Positions 27,163 through 35,858 of a stretch of 64,000 bases of DNA are shown here, piece by piece. The stretch covers positions 1 to 64,000 of the forward strand of contig CAMBDS010000013.1 in assembly GCA_945865405.1 (NCBI GenBank), in the 5' to 3' direction. The number at the start of each line of letters is the position of its first letter. Position 1 is the first letter of the stretch. The stretch comes from Caldithrix abyssi DSM 13497 (GTDB lineage: Bacteria; Electryoneota; AABM5-125-24; Hatepunaeales; Hatepunaeaceae). The translations under genes were made by a program, and so were the position numbers. Below the pieces are notes generated by a model. That model saw nothing but the letters and a program-made list of their open reading frames with translations, was not told the DNA's origin and made no database searches.

Positions 27163-27273
27163 TTAAGTCTTCTTCGGCTTCTTCTCTTCGCGCTGTTTCG
27201 TCTTGGTTTCAGACTTGCTGGTCTTCTGCTTCTGACTCTTCTCTGTGTCTTTCTTTCCGCCTTTGTCGCCCAT
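27163..27273 (-). CDS. 36-aa lysine-rich small protein
   Basis: Own translation: MGDKGGKKDTEKSQKQKTSKSETKTKQREEKKPKKT*; AAAGGAT upstream. Below the ORF-track size cutoff. Confidence 0.7.
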   Translation of the reverse strand: MGDKGGKKDTEKSQKQKTSKSETKTKQREEKKPKKT

Positions 27274-27368
27274 GATGGGTGATCCTTTCTGGTTGAATTA
27301 ACGGTTTAGTTGAAATATTGACTAAAGTAGGGCTCGTAAACGGCCCCTACGCGAACGGCATCTGCGTG

Positions 27369-28037
27369 TTAGTTCTGCATCACTTTAATATAAGGGAAAT
27401 CTTTGTAATTATCCACAACAACATCGGCAAGAGTTAAGTTTTGCTCACCAGAATTTTTATTGCGATATCCGACGACCTTCATGCCCGCCGCTTTCGCCGC
27501 TCGGACGCCGTTGGCGGAGTCCTCAATGACGAGGCACTGCCCCGGATCAACGTCAAGTTGTTCTGCTGCATAGAGAAAGAGGTCGGGGGCGGGCTTGCTG
27601 TTGAGGGCTGAATCGCCGCCGCAAAGCTGATGAAAGTGCTTCGTCAAGCCAAAATGAAGCATCATCATGCGGACATAAGCCGATGAACTCGACGACGCGA
27701 CCGCCATTTTGAAGCCTTGCGCTGAAAAATCTTCGATCAATTTTTGAACGCCGTCCACCAAAATGATTTTGTTGTCTGCCGAATCGAAGTGGTCGTAGAA
27801 AAGCCTGCGCACCCAGATCCGGACGTCGTCAATGGAGTGAGCATAAGCGTGGCGTTCCTTCAACGTGACCCACATCCGGTCGCCTGCCATGCCTGTGAAA
27901 GAGGAGTGCTCCTCCGGCGAAACCGCGATGCCGAGCCGCCTGAAGATCTCGCGCTCGAGTTCGTGGTGGATTGCTTCGCTCTCGATGATCGTACCGTCAA
28001 GGTCGAAGATGATGGCGCGGATGTTGGGGATGGTCAT
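27369..28037 (-). CDS. HAD-superfamily hydrolase (beta-phosphoglucomutase/phosphatase-like)
   Basis: IIFDLDGTIIESEAIH...VASSSSSAYVRMM...CLVIEDSANGVRAAKAAGMKVVGY. Confidence 0.92.
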   Translation of the reverse strand: MTIPNIRAIIFDLDGTIIESEAIHHELEREIFRRLGIAVSPEEHSSFTGMAGDRMWVTLKERHAYAHSIDDVRIWVRRLFYDHFDSADNKIILVDGVQKLIEDFSAQGFKMAVASSSSSAYVRMMMLHFGLTKHFHQLCGGDSALNSKPAPDLFLYAAEQLDVDPGQCLVIEDSANGVRAAKAAGMKVVGYRNKNSGEQNLTLADVVVDNYKDFPYIKVMQN

Positions 28038-28155
28038 TGAGTTATTTTACCACGAAGGGACGGGTTGGGTTCCGCCGTCAGACGCCCTCGTTTGACGGAA
28101 TAACCGTTCTCAGTGCTGGCAGACGAGGGCGTCTGCCAGCGGAACGTGTTGGGTT

Positions 28156-28644
28156 CTACTTTATCGCCCCTTCCTTACCGAGTAGCCGCCGCATCAACCC
28201 CAACTGCCCCAGATGGTACGTCTCGTGGAAGTAGAGAAAAAGGATCCGCCGCTCCAATGTATCCACACGCGCAAAGTCGCCGAGCGGAGGAGCCTCACCG
28301 AGCAACTTCTCCTCCGTCAAGTCGTCGAAAGCTTTCATCAGCAATTCCTGCGACTCGGCCCATAATTCCAGCTTACGCTCGAACGGGAGGAAGGTTCCTG
28401 CTTCGTCATCACCGGTCGAGCCGCGCTTGTAAGCGATTTCAGCCGCTTCGCCAATCGACCACGGATGCCCAAGGTAGGTGAGCAGGAATTGCCTTGACCT
28501 AAGCAGATGCCCGACCGTCCAGGTGATGCTGTTGCCACCGGGAGCTGGGCGGCGGAGGGCTTCTTCGGCGGTGACGTCTTCGAGGTTGACATGGAAGACG
28601 TTGTCATTGATTTTGTAGAGCCAGCGGAGGTTATCGACGTTCAT
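28156..28644 (-). CDS. DinB family protein
   Basis: LRRPAPGGNSITWTVGHLLRSRQFLLTYLG...RRILFLYFHETYHLGQLGLMRRLLG. Confidence 0.85.
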   Translation of the reverse strand: MNVDNLRWLYKINDNVFHVNLEDVTAEEALRRPAPGGNSITWTVGHLLRSRQFLLTYLGHPWSIGEAAEIAYKRGSTGDDEAGTFLPFERKLELWAESQELLMKAFDDLTEEKLLGEAPPLGDFARVDTLERRILFLYFHETYHLGQLGLMRRLLGKEGAIK

Positions 28645-28648
28645 TGCC

Positions 28649-30397
28649 TTACCTGAAATTCATGTTGCCGAACTTGGCAGGCTCGTATGAGATCGGGATA
28701 ATCCAGTCGGCGGACGTGCTGAGGCGCTTCTGCTTGCGTCGAAAGTTGACGCGCCACTCGTCGCCTTCTTTCAACGACTTGACCTTCAGCTCGGAGAGGG
28801 GGATCTTAGCTTCGAGGTACCACTTGCCGCCATCGACACGGGTTTTGACCTTATACTTGCCGTTCCACTCCCGCTTGGCGTCGATGACAGCGCTGTTCTT
28901 GATCTCGATCTTCTGGTCGAAGACATTCCCAGCCGGGTTGAAGTAAATCTGATAGACTGATCCATCGGCCTCACCCGCCGGAGCAAGGAACAACCCGACG
29001 CACTCCTCGTCGTACACGGGCCCGTCGTGGTCGGTGGAGAAACCCTTGGTCAGGTCGCTTTCCGATTCGAAGCAGGAAGCCGCGACGTACAGGTTCGACT
29101 TATCGTAGGTGAAGGCGATACTGGTCATTTGCGAAGTTGACAGCCCGCCAGCAGGCCCAAAATAGGCGGTGACGGGGTCTCCCCAACAGGCTTCATCGAG
29201 AATGGCGTCGATTTTAGGTGATTTCTCGGCCGTGATGCAATCGACCGACCGCCTCACCGTGAGCGGGACTTTCAGGTCGAAGTCCTTGCCCTTGACATAG
29301 GGGAAGCGCGTCGTCAACGTCGGTGCCGGTGCGTATATACCTGAGGATGCGAGCGTATAGGTGACCTTCTGAGTGCCTCCTGCTGGAAGAAAGATCTTAG
29401 ATTCTGGAGGATTTACCGTCCAACCCTTTGGTAAGTCCCATATAACATCTCGCTCGACAGCTAACCCGTCGTGAGGGTTGGTGAAGGTTGCTACTACTTC
29501 TTGTGACGACACAGTCAGTTCTTTGGTAGGCGTTAAGGCGCGGGAAAACTTGACGGCGTCGCGGTTGATGTTCTGGACGGCGATCAGTTCTTCGGCTGAT
29601 ACCTCCTCCCACGGCAACACCGAGCCCTTCTTGATCAGCGCGATGTGGACGCCGTTATCATCGATAGTGACCCAGGCGAAGTGATAGTGCAGCCCGGTCA
29701 CTCCCGGAACAGATCCGCCGCCAGAGCTGCCGACGGAGGTGTAGGTTATCCCGTCGTATTTGCCGCAGAAGTAGGTGTGGAAGTGGCCTGTGAAGACGGC
29801 ATCGACGCCGTTCGCTTTGAAGATGTCGTGCAGGCGGTCAGGCTTGCCCATTGCCAGCGAGTTGAACCAGAATGGCTTGTGGAAGTAAACCGTCGTCTGA
29901 TAGGCGCTGGTGTTGGCTTTCAAGTCGTTCTCCAGCCATTTGATCTGCTCTGCGGGGATCTGGTCGGAGTTTTCCCAGCGGCTGTTGTCGAGGATGATGA
30001 AGTGCGATCCGTTGTAGTCGAATGAGCGGTACGGTTCGCCGACGTATTTGTGGTAGAAGTTGACCGACGGGTCGTTCATTTCGCCCCAGATGTCGTGGTT
30101 GCCGGGAACCCAGTGGATCGGGGCTGAGAGCGGGCTGACGATCTTCATGTACTCGTCCCACTGGCGTCTGATTTCGACGGTATCGGCGGTGTAGCCTTCG
30201 ATCATATCGCCGACGGTCATGGTGAAGTCTGGCTTCAGGCGTTCGATCTCCACGACTATGGAGTCATACACTCCGTCGGTGTGACCGCCTGTGCGGTCAC
30301 CGATGACAGCGAAGCGAATGGGAGTTGCGGCGAAGATGCTGATATTGACGAGGATTGTGGCTGAAAGGCAAGCGAGAAGTCTGATGGGGTGGTACAT
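28649..30397 (-). CDS. Calcineurin-like metallophosphoesterase with C-terminal carbohydrate-binding-like domain
   Basis: FAVIGDRTGG...TVGDMIEGY...WVPGNHDIWG...AVFTGHFHTYF; C-terminal CBM9-like segment. Confidence 0.85.
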   Translation of the reverse strand: MYHPIRLLACLSATILVNISIFAATPIRFAVIGDRTGGHTDGVYDSIVVEIERLKPDFTMTVGDMIEGYTADTVEIRRQWDEYMKIVSPLSAPIHWVPGNHDIWGEMNDPSVNFYHKYVGEPYRSFDYNGSHFIILDNSRWENSDQIPAEQIKWLENDLKANTSAYQTTVYFHKPFWFNSLAMGKPDRLHDIFKANGVDAVFTGHFHTYFCGKYDGITYTSVGSSGGGSVPGVTGLHYHFAWVTIDDNGVHIALIKKGSVLPWEEVSAEELIAVQNINRDAVKFSRALTPTKELTVSSQEVVATFTNPHDGLAVERDVIWDLPKGWTVNPPESKIFLPAGGTQKVTYTLASSGIYAPAPTLTTRFPYVKGKDFDLKVPLTVRRSVDCITAEKSPKIDAILDEACWGDPVTAYFGPAGGLSTSQMTSIAFTYDKSNLYVAASCFESESDLTKGFSTDHDGPVYDEECVGLFLAPAGEADGSVYQIYFNPAGNVFDQKIEIKNSAVIDAKREWNGKYKVKTRVDGGKWYLEAKIPLSELKVKSLKEGDEWRVNFRRKQKRLSTSADWIIPISYEPAKFGNMNFR

Positions 30398-30561
30398 TTT
30401 TCACGCTCAGATTTGGGGTGGAGGAGTTCAGGAAGCCCTGTTATCATTGAGATACGCGTTTTTGGGGGATGAGTTTGTCTGTTTGGCTCTCCGCATGTCT
30501 TGGAGGGCGGACTTTCAGTCCGCTCTTACCGTACCGGCGGACCTTGCGTTCGCTCAATTCA

Positions 30562-30718
30562 GTACGACAGGCATTCTTGCCTGTCTCGTCTGAGTCTTCG
30601 TTTCCAGTACGACAGGCATTCCTGCCTGTCACTTGTGAGTCTTCATTTCCAGTACGACAGGCATTCCTGCCTGTCATCTTCGATTCTTATTTGTGACAGA
30701 CAAGAATGTCTGTCGTAC
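30562..30718. repeat. Left REP cluster of RAYT: three direct GTACGACAGGCATT(C/T)(C/T)TGCCTGTC units plus one inverted GACAGACAAGAATGTCTGTCGTAC
   Basis: Units at 30562-30585, 30607-30630, 30652-30675; inverted unit at 30695-30718. Confidence 0.92.
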
Positions 30719-30726
30719 TGCCAATT

Positions 30727-31173
30727 CTAATCACTCTCTTGCAAAAACCACCCCCAATAATCTTCCGGTCGTTCGACGATCCCGGCTTTAACCGGATTCT
30801 CGTACATGTATTTCAATTTCTCGTCGAGCTCCTTCTGATTTCGAACTATCCGGTCAAAAGATTCATCGTACCAGAGGCTGTCAGATGAACCTCGCTTGAG
30901 ATTGAGTAGGTGTGCGGAGACGCATTTAACTCCCCCCATTATCCGTGATAAAGCGACGCCTTCGTTTGGTTGAAGGATTAGATGAACGTGATTCGACATC
31001 ACCTGAACGGCAATCAGTCGGTAGTACTTCCCGTGGCCGGCTTTGATATGGCTTTGCACGAGCAGTACCTCCTCCCGGCTCAGAAATCCCTTGCGAAGAC
31101 GAAAGGTAACAAAGTAGTAAGAACCTTCCATCTCGAAGTGTGGAAGATATCGTTTATGGAAAGTAAGTTCCAG
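30727..31173 (-). mobile_element. REP-associated tyrosine transposase (RAYT; Y1/IS200-like HUH family); likely CTG start at 31173, or ATG at 31131
   Basis: FHKRYLPHFEMEGSYYFVTFRL...VMSNHVHLILQPNEG (HUH)...KLKYMYENPVKAGIVERPEDYWGW; flanked by palindrome pairs. Confidence 0.92.
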
Positions 31174-31217
31174 CCAGTCTCCGATTTAGGTTTCGTTCGC
31201 TTCAGTCTTCGTTTCCA

Positions 31218-31283
31218 GTACGACAGGCATTCCTGCCTGTCTCCTCTTCTTTTTTGTGTGACAGACAAGAATGTCTGTCGTAC
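31218..31283. repeat. Right REP pair of RAYT: GTACGACAGGCATTCCTGCCTGTC ... GACAGACAAGAATGTCTGTCGTAC
   Basis: Same two units as the left flank; gtgacagacaagaatgtctgtcgtactgccaattc is identical on both sides. Confidence 0.93.
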
Positions 31284-31423
31284 TGCCAATTCGAACCCCG
31301 GATCTTCTGCCCCTACTCGCTTGCAAGTAGGGAGTTCAAATCTTGAGACCCGACTTGACGAGAAAGTCGTGCTACTCGTCGGGATTTACAATCCACCGCA
31401 TTGGTTAGAAGAGTAAATCATCT

Positions 31424-32950
31424 TCAACGTTCCGGATAGCGGAACTCGATTTCTTCATCGACTTTTATCACATAACCGGAACCGGGTTGCCATTGTTCCA
31501 TATTTGAAAAGTTGCGCTCAGGCCAGAGAAACTTTCCGAGACCGTCCTTAGCGACCAAAACATGATCACGAATAGGAGCTATAACCGGGAAGTCCGGGGC
31601 GTTTGCCTCAAGTTCCTCTTGCGGAAGGTAAGCAATCACGTTCCAGCCTTCTCGCAATACAATCGCATCCTCCGCCGAACGGGGATAACCTGGTATTCGT
31701 ATGGTTGCCTGGATGTCAGTCTGTACCCATAGGCCCTCGTCGAGCGGCCACTCAGGTATGTCGTTGAAATTCAGTCGCGGAACCCAGAAATGTCCCATCC
31801 CATCAACAACTCTGAGGACGTGATGTGCTCCCTGTTGTGGTCTGAGTTGGCCCAGTATCACGGGCAGACTGTAACCTTCGCCGTTATTGTTCAAGTATTC
31901 GTCGGTGGGGGTAATGTTGAGCGAGACAAGGTTCCAGCCTGCTCGAAAAACGATCTCCTGTTCAGCCATCGGTTGGTCGGGGTTTACTTCGATTTCCAAT
32001 ACGGCAACACGGAAATGTTCGTAAGTCGCACTACCCTCGATCTCATTTACAATTTCTGTTTCTAAAAGTCTTTCGCCATCTGCTTGCCAATAACGGAGTA
32101 GAAAAGCCTCGCCTTGATGAATTCCAGCAAACTGATCTCCGGCTGCCTCCCATATTGCCAATCCACATTTATCATTCTGCACAGTCCCACAGCCTACATA
32201 GAGATTGCCGGGTGTATAGGCGGCGATCATGTCACCGTCAGTCGGTCCTATGCCGTTGATAGCGTTGACAAGTACCGGCATCTTATGTTTGCCGCCGGAA
32301 GGACGCGCGAAATGATTGCCGATGAGGGGCTGCCAAGGTTCGCCTTCTCCTTCAGCCGGGTATCGGAATTCGAGATCCCGATCGACGTTAACCGCATAGC
32401 CTTGTCCTGCCCGCCAGGGAGGCATATTCGAAAATTCGAATCGCGGAAGCATAAAGTTGCCGTCGCCGTCCATAGCGTAATTAACATGATCGATTACTGG
32501 GGCAAGAGCCGCAAAATTTGGCTGGCTGGCGTCAAGTTCAAAGTCTGGTAGATAGCTGATGTAATTCCCTCCGCTCGCCAGTGGCACTTCCGCATCGACA
32601 GGCATTCGCTCACCTCTCCAGACAAGCTCGGCGGCTTCGGTCATCCATAACATGTAACCCTCTGAAATATTCCAATATGGAATATTGTTAAAGTTGCGGT
32701 TAGGTGCGTAATATAGACCTGATTCATTATTCAACAGATTGACCGGAAAGTTACCATTGGGCGTACGAAGCTGCACCATCATTTGACGAATGTCGGGGCC
32801 GCGAGCTTCACCTTGCCTGAAAAAAGCCTCAGGCATTTGGAGGTTACTGGAGATGAGGTTATGACCTGGGTGCAGTGCAATACGAAGCTCGTCCTGGGCA
32901 AACAGAAAACCTGGCAGGAGTGCTAAAGTTATCAGAGTGTAATGTTTCAT
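31424..32950 (-). CDS. Secreted protein built from four degenerate about 80-110-aa repeats
   Basis: Signal peptide MKHYTLITLALLPGFLFAQ; repeated 'GWN(V/L)(I/V)..L...NF.NIP.W....GY.V' blocks. Confidence 0.75.
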   Translation of the reverse strand: MKHYTLITLALLPGFLFAQDELRIALHPGHNLISSNLQMPEAFFRQGEARGPDIRQMMVQLRTPNGNFPVNLLNNESGLYYAPNRNFNNIPYWNISEGYMLWMTEAAELVWRGERMPVDAEVPLASGGNYISYLPDFELDASQPNFAALAPVIDHVNYAMDGDGNFMLPRFEFSNMPPWRAGQGYAVNVDRDLEFRYPAEGEGEPWQPLIGNHFARPSGGKHKMPVLVNAINGIGPTDGDMIAAYTPGNLYVGCGTVQNDKCGLAIWEAAGDQFAGIHQGEAFLLRYWQADGERLLETEIVNEIEGSATYEHFRVAVLEIEVNPDQPMAEQEIVFRAGWNLVSLNITPTDEYLNNNGEGYSLPVILGQLRPQQGAHHVLRVVDGMGHFWVPRLNFNDIPEWPLDEGLWVQTDIQATIRIPGYPRSAEDAIVLREGWNVIAYLPQEELEANAPDFPVIAPIRDHVLVAKDGLGKFLWPERNFSNMEQWQPGSGYVIKVDEEIEFRYPER

Positions 32951-33201
32951 GTACGAATTCCCGGTTGGTACTTGCTACGTAATTATCACAATTATTTTCA
33001 GACCAATTCTAACGGAGTAATTTAATGCCAATACTGCAAAATGTAAAGGGGTTATCTTATTTCAAATCTATGCGGACAAGCATCTCTTCTCGACCTTATC
33101 CAAATCATACTCAATTTATTCTGTTTAACCAGCATTTACTCTGGAATTATGTTGCGTTTTGCCTACAGATTTCGTATATTGTCGTCGTATTGTTGTGGTT
33201 T

Positions 33202-33229
33202 GGCGGGCGGACATTCCTGTCTGCCCGCC
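33202..33229. repeat. REP-like palindrome GGCGGGCGGACATTCCTGTCTGCCCGCC
   Basis: Direct reading. Confidence 0.75.
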
Positions 33230-33514
33230 AAGTCAATCCCCTTTAACCCTTAAACTTTCAACCTGAAACGAAAATCCGTGAAGTTGGTGAAGATAATTAT
33301 TTTCAAAATAATCCCGAAAGTCCTATTCCGTAAGCCATGTGACGATTGTGACGATGTGAAGATAAATATAGGCACTCTCCAGCAAAACAGCAGCCAAAGC
33401 CCAGTCTATTACGCTTTTATGCAACAATTGCCGCGCGGGTACGGAGCCCCGCGTTACTACCTGGTCACAATTCAAAACAAGACAGTCAACTGCGGAGAGT
33501 TGACGGCTGACCCC

Positions 33515-34750
33515 TTAATTCTCCCGGCTCGCCAACTGCCCGCAAGCGGCGGCGATGTCGCGGCCCCGACTCGTTCGAACGGTGACTTGCAACCCCGAAT
33601 CGCTAAGGATGCGCGCGAAAGCCTCGCGGCGCTCAGGCGACGCCCGCAGGAACTCAGCCCCGACGTCGTTGTATTCCATGATGTTCGTCTTGAAAATCTC
33701 AGCCGTCGCTTTGCCGCCAGCCTGCTTGACCAGCCCCCTCAGCCTCCTCGCGTCATCATCAGAGTCGTTCTTCCCGGCAAGCAAGAGGTAGTTCACCGAA
33801 ACACGCTCACCCGAAGCTCGTGCGTAGTCACCAGCCGCGGCGAGAGTCTCGCGCAACGGATAACGCCCGGCGAGCGGCATCAACTCGCGGCGCTCTTCGT
33901 CGGTCGTCGAGTTGAGCGAGAGAGCAAGCTTGACGCGGGGGAAGACGGCGGCGTCTTTGGGATGAGCCTCTTCGTCACCGTCAACCGCAGAGGTTTGACT
34001 GCTTATAGTGTACCCAGTCGCGGAGAGTTGACGCTTCGCGCCAAGTTCGGCGAAAGACTTCTCCTTGTGTCGGCCTTTGCGGACAGCCTCGGTCAGCGAG
34101 ACGATCCCCGGCAACCAACCGGCCGTCGAGACGGTGAAGTGCCTTCTGGAAATACCAACGCCCTCCGGGTCGGTCAAGATCGGGATAGCCTTGAACAGGG
34201 CGGGGCGGTTCAGCAACGGTTCGCCCATGCCCATCATCACGATGTTGGTCATCGGGCGGCCTGCGGCTTGCTCGATGGCGAAGAGTTGGGCGATGATTTC
34301 GCCAGCCGTCAGGTTGCGAGTGAAGCCCATCAGCCCCGTCGCGCAAAACTTACAGCCGACCGCACAGCCGACTTGCGACGAGAGGCAGGCGGTCATCCGC
34401 TCGCCTTCAGGGATCAGCACCGATTCGATGCGAGCGCCGTCGGTCGCTTCGAGCAGCAGCTTCAAACTGCCGTCGTAGCCAGCTTGGTTCTTGACGATCT
34501 TCAACGGCGAAACGGACGCGTGTTCGACCAATGCGTCGCGCATCGCAACCGGGAGGTCGGTCATGGCGCGGAAGTTTGCCTGCCGCTCATGGTAGATCCA
34601 CTTGTAAAGCTGTCTGCCGCGATAGACGGGGAAGTTGTGTTGTTGGGCGAACGCCTCCAGCTCGGCTCGCGAAAGGCCGAGAAGAGGCTGGTGCGGGTTG
34701 GGCGCGGAGGCTTTTATAGGGACGGTAGACTTGATGTTATTAAGATTCAT
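33515..34750 (-). CDS. rlmN: 23S rRNA (adenine-C2)-methyltransferase RlmN, with an internal insertion
   Basis: GCAVGCKFCATGLMGFTRNLTAGEI, NIVMMGMGEPLLN, VKLALSLNSTTDEERRELMP, YLLLAGKNDSDDDA. Confidence 0.95.
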   Translation of the reverse strand: MNLNNIKSTVPIKASAPNPHQPLLGLSRAELEAFAQQHNFPVYRGRQLYKWIYHERQANFRAMTDLPVAMRDALVEHASVSPLKIVKNQAGYDGSLKLLLEATDGARIESVLIPEGERMTACLSSQVGCAVGCKFCATGLMGFTRNLTAGEIIAQLFAIEQAAGRPMTNIVMMGMGEPLLNRPALFKAIPILTDPEGVGISRRHFTVSTAGWLPGIVSLTEAVRKGRHKEKSFAELGAKRQLSATGYTISSQTSAVDGDEEAHPKDAAVFPRVKLALSLNSTTDEERRELMPLAGRYPLRETLAAAGDYARASGERVSVNYLLLAGKNDSDDDARRLRGLVKQAGGKATAEIFKTNIMEYNDVGAEFLRASPERREAFARILSDSGLQVTVRTSRGRDIAAACGQLASREN

Positions 34751-34827
34751 AAAGTCAATATAACCCCAAATCAAATTGTAAGCAAAATTAAGGCGCTTAG
34801 TGAGCGGTGTCGGATTAAGAGAGAGAA

Positions 34828-34855
34828 AGGGCGTCCGTTAGCTAACGGACGCCCT
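34828..34855. repeat. Perfect 28-bp palindrome AGGGCGTCCGTTAGCTAACGGACGCCCT
   Basis: Direct reading; core identical to 3092-3109. Lies between the PorV-like stop and the rlmN start. Confidence 0.9.
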
Positions 34856-34881
34856 CTGAGCCTACTACTGCTTTTAGAGCA

Positions 34882-35847
34882 TTACCAGCTAACGGTCAAG
34901 CCGACGCGGGGAGTCGAGTCGATATGCTGGATTAGGTGTGTGTAGCCAAACTTGACCTTTCGGATAGGTCCTGCGAATGATGGATCGAGGTCGATCCCAA
35001 GACCTAAAGAGACCTGTCGGTTCGAGTCGTCGGAACCAAAATTTTGCGATATGCCGAGTCGTGGCTTAAATACCTTCATCATGACTACCTCAAAACCAAA
35101 ACCGACACGGGTTGGGGAGTCAGAATAAAGTGACGGCTGAATCCCAAATGAAGCCGCAAATTTGGTGTTTTGATAGGCTGCAGCCAAGTCAATTACCCGC
35201 GGGACTCCTTCAGAGTAGTCACCTTTGGTTGAGTGGTCAGCATTGTCGCTTGACCAGCTGATGGTGTTTATCAGATCTCGACCAACCAAAGCGAAGATGA
35301 GTTCGTCAGTGAATCGATATGAGGCTGCAAGGTCGAGCCCGAAACCGCCGGCTGAGCCTTCTACTCTGTCTGTGCCCCCCCCGGCATCCTGGCCAAAGTT
35401 GGCGAGGTAGATTTTGAGCGTGCTACCAAACAGAATATTTTCGGAGAGCTGAAAGTTATCGCCGGTTATTCCTGCGCCTAAGCCAATGGTTGTTTCTCGA
35501 TACACATCATCGCCAGCGGAAATAATATAGCCACCCACGCCGAGTCCCATATCCGAAATGGGGTAAGCTATCGATGCGTAATTGTAGGAAATAATGTTGA
35601 ACTGCTTTGCCCAACTGAAACCGGCGGATGGGTCAAGAACATCACCCAGCAAGGATGCATTCCAGCGGACAGCATGTTCATCGAAGGCAAGTGCCGTATA
35701 AGCTCCACCCATCCCAAGAGGTCGAAGACCAAGTCCGATGTCGGCAAAAGATCCTGAAAGACCGCTTAATTCACCAGCCTGAACAATTGAGGCAGATAGA
35801 AGCAGACCGGCTAACGTTTTGCCCAATTTAGAAAATGAGTACTTCAT
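34882..35847 (-). CDS. PorV/PorQ-like outer-membrane protein
   Basis: GSFADIGLGLRPLGMGGAYTALAFDEHAVRWNASLLGDV...; C-terminal aromatic beta-strand. Confidence 0.8.
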   Translation of the reverse strand: MKYSFSKLGKTLAGLLLSASIVQAGELSGLSGSFADIGLGLRPLGMGGAYTALAFDEHAVRWNASLLGDVLDPSAGFSWAKQFNIISYNYASIAYPISDMGLGVGGYIISAGDDVYRETTIGLGAGITGDNFQLSENILFGSTLKIYLANFGQDAGGGTDRVEGSAGGFGLDLAASYRFTDELIFALVGRDLINTISWSSDNADHSTKGDYSEGVPRVIDLAAAYQNTKFAASFGIQPSLYSDSPTRVGFGFEVVMMKVFKPRLGISQNFGSDDSNRQVSLGLGIDLDPSFAGPIRKVKFGYTHLIQHIDSTPRVGLTVSW

Positions 35848-35858
35848 TATGTTTATTC

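Noticed and set aside
30562-30675. Possible mini CRISPR array (three direct repeats at 45-bp spacing)
   Set aside because: Linkers resemble one another, repeats are hairpins with GTAC feet that recur singly elsewhere, there is an adjacent RAYT and no cas genes.
30444-30730. ORFs such as MTGRNACRTGNEDSQVTGRNACRTGNEDS... and MSLSVWLSACLGG...
   Set aside because: Translations of the REP repeats themselves; no RBS and both strands are open because of the repeat.
33278-34945. 555-aa plus-strand ORF
   Set aside because: Antisense to rlmN, whose motifs are unambiguous; composition is typical of an antisense shadow.
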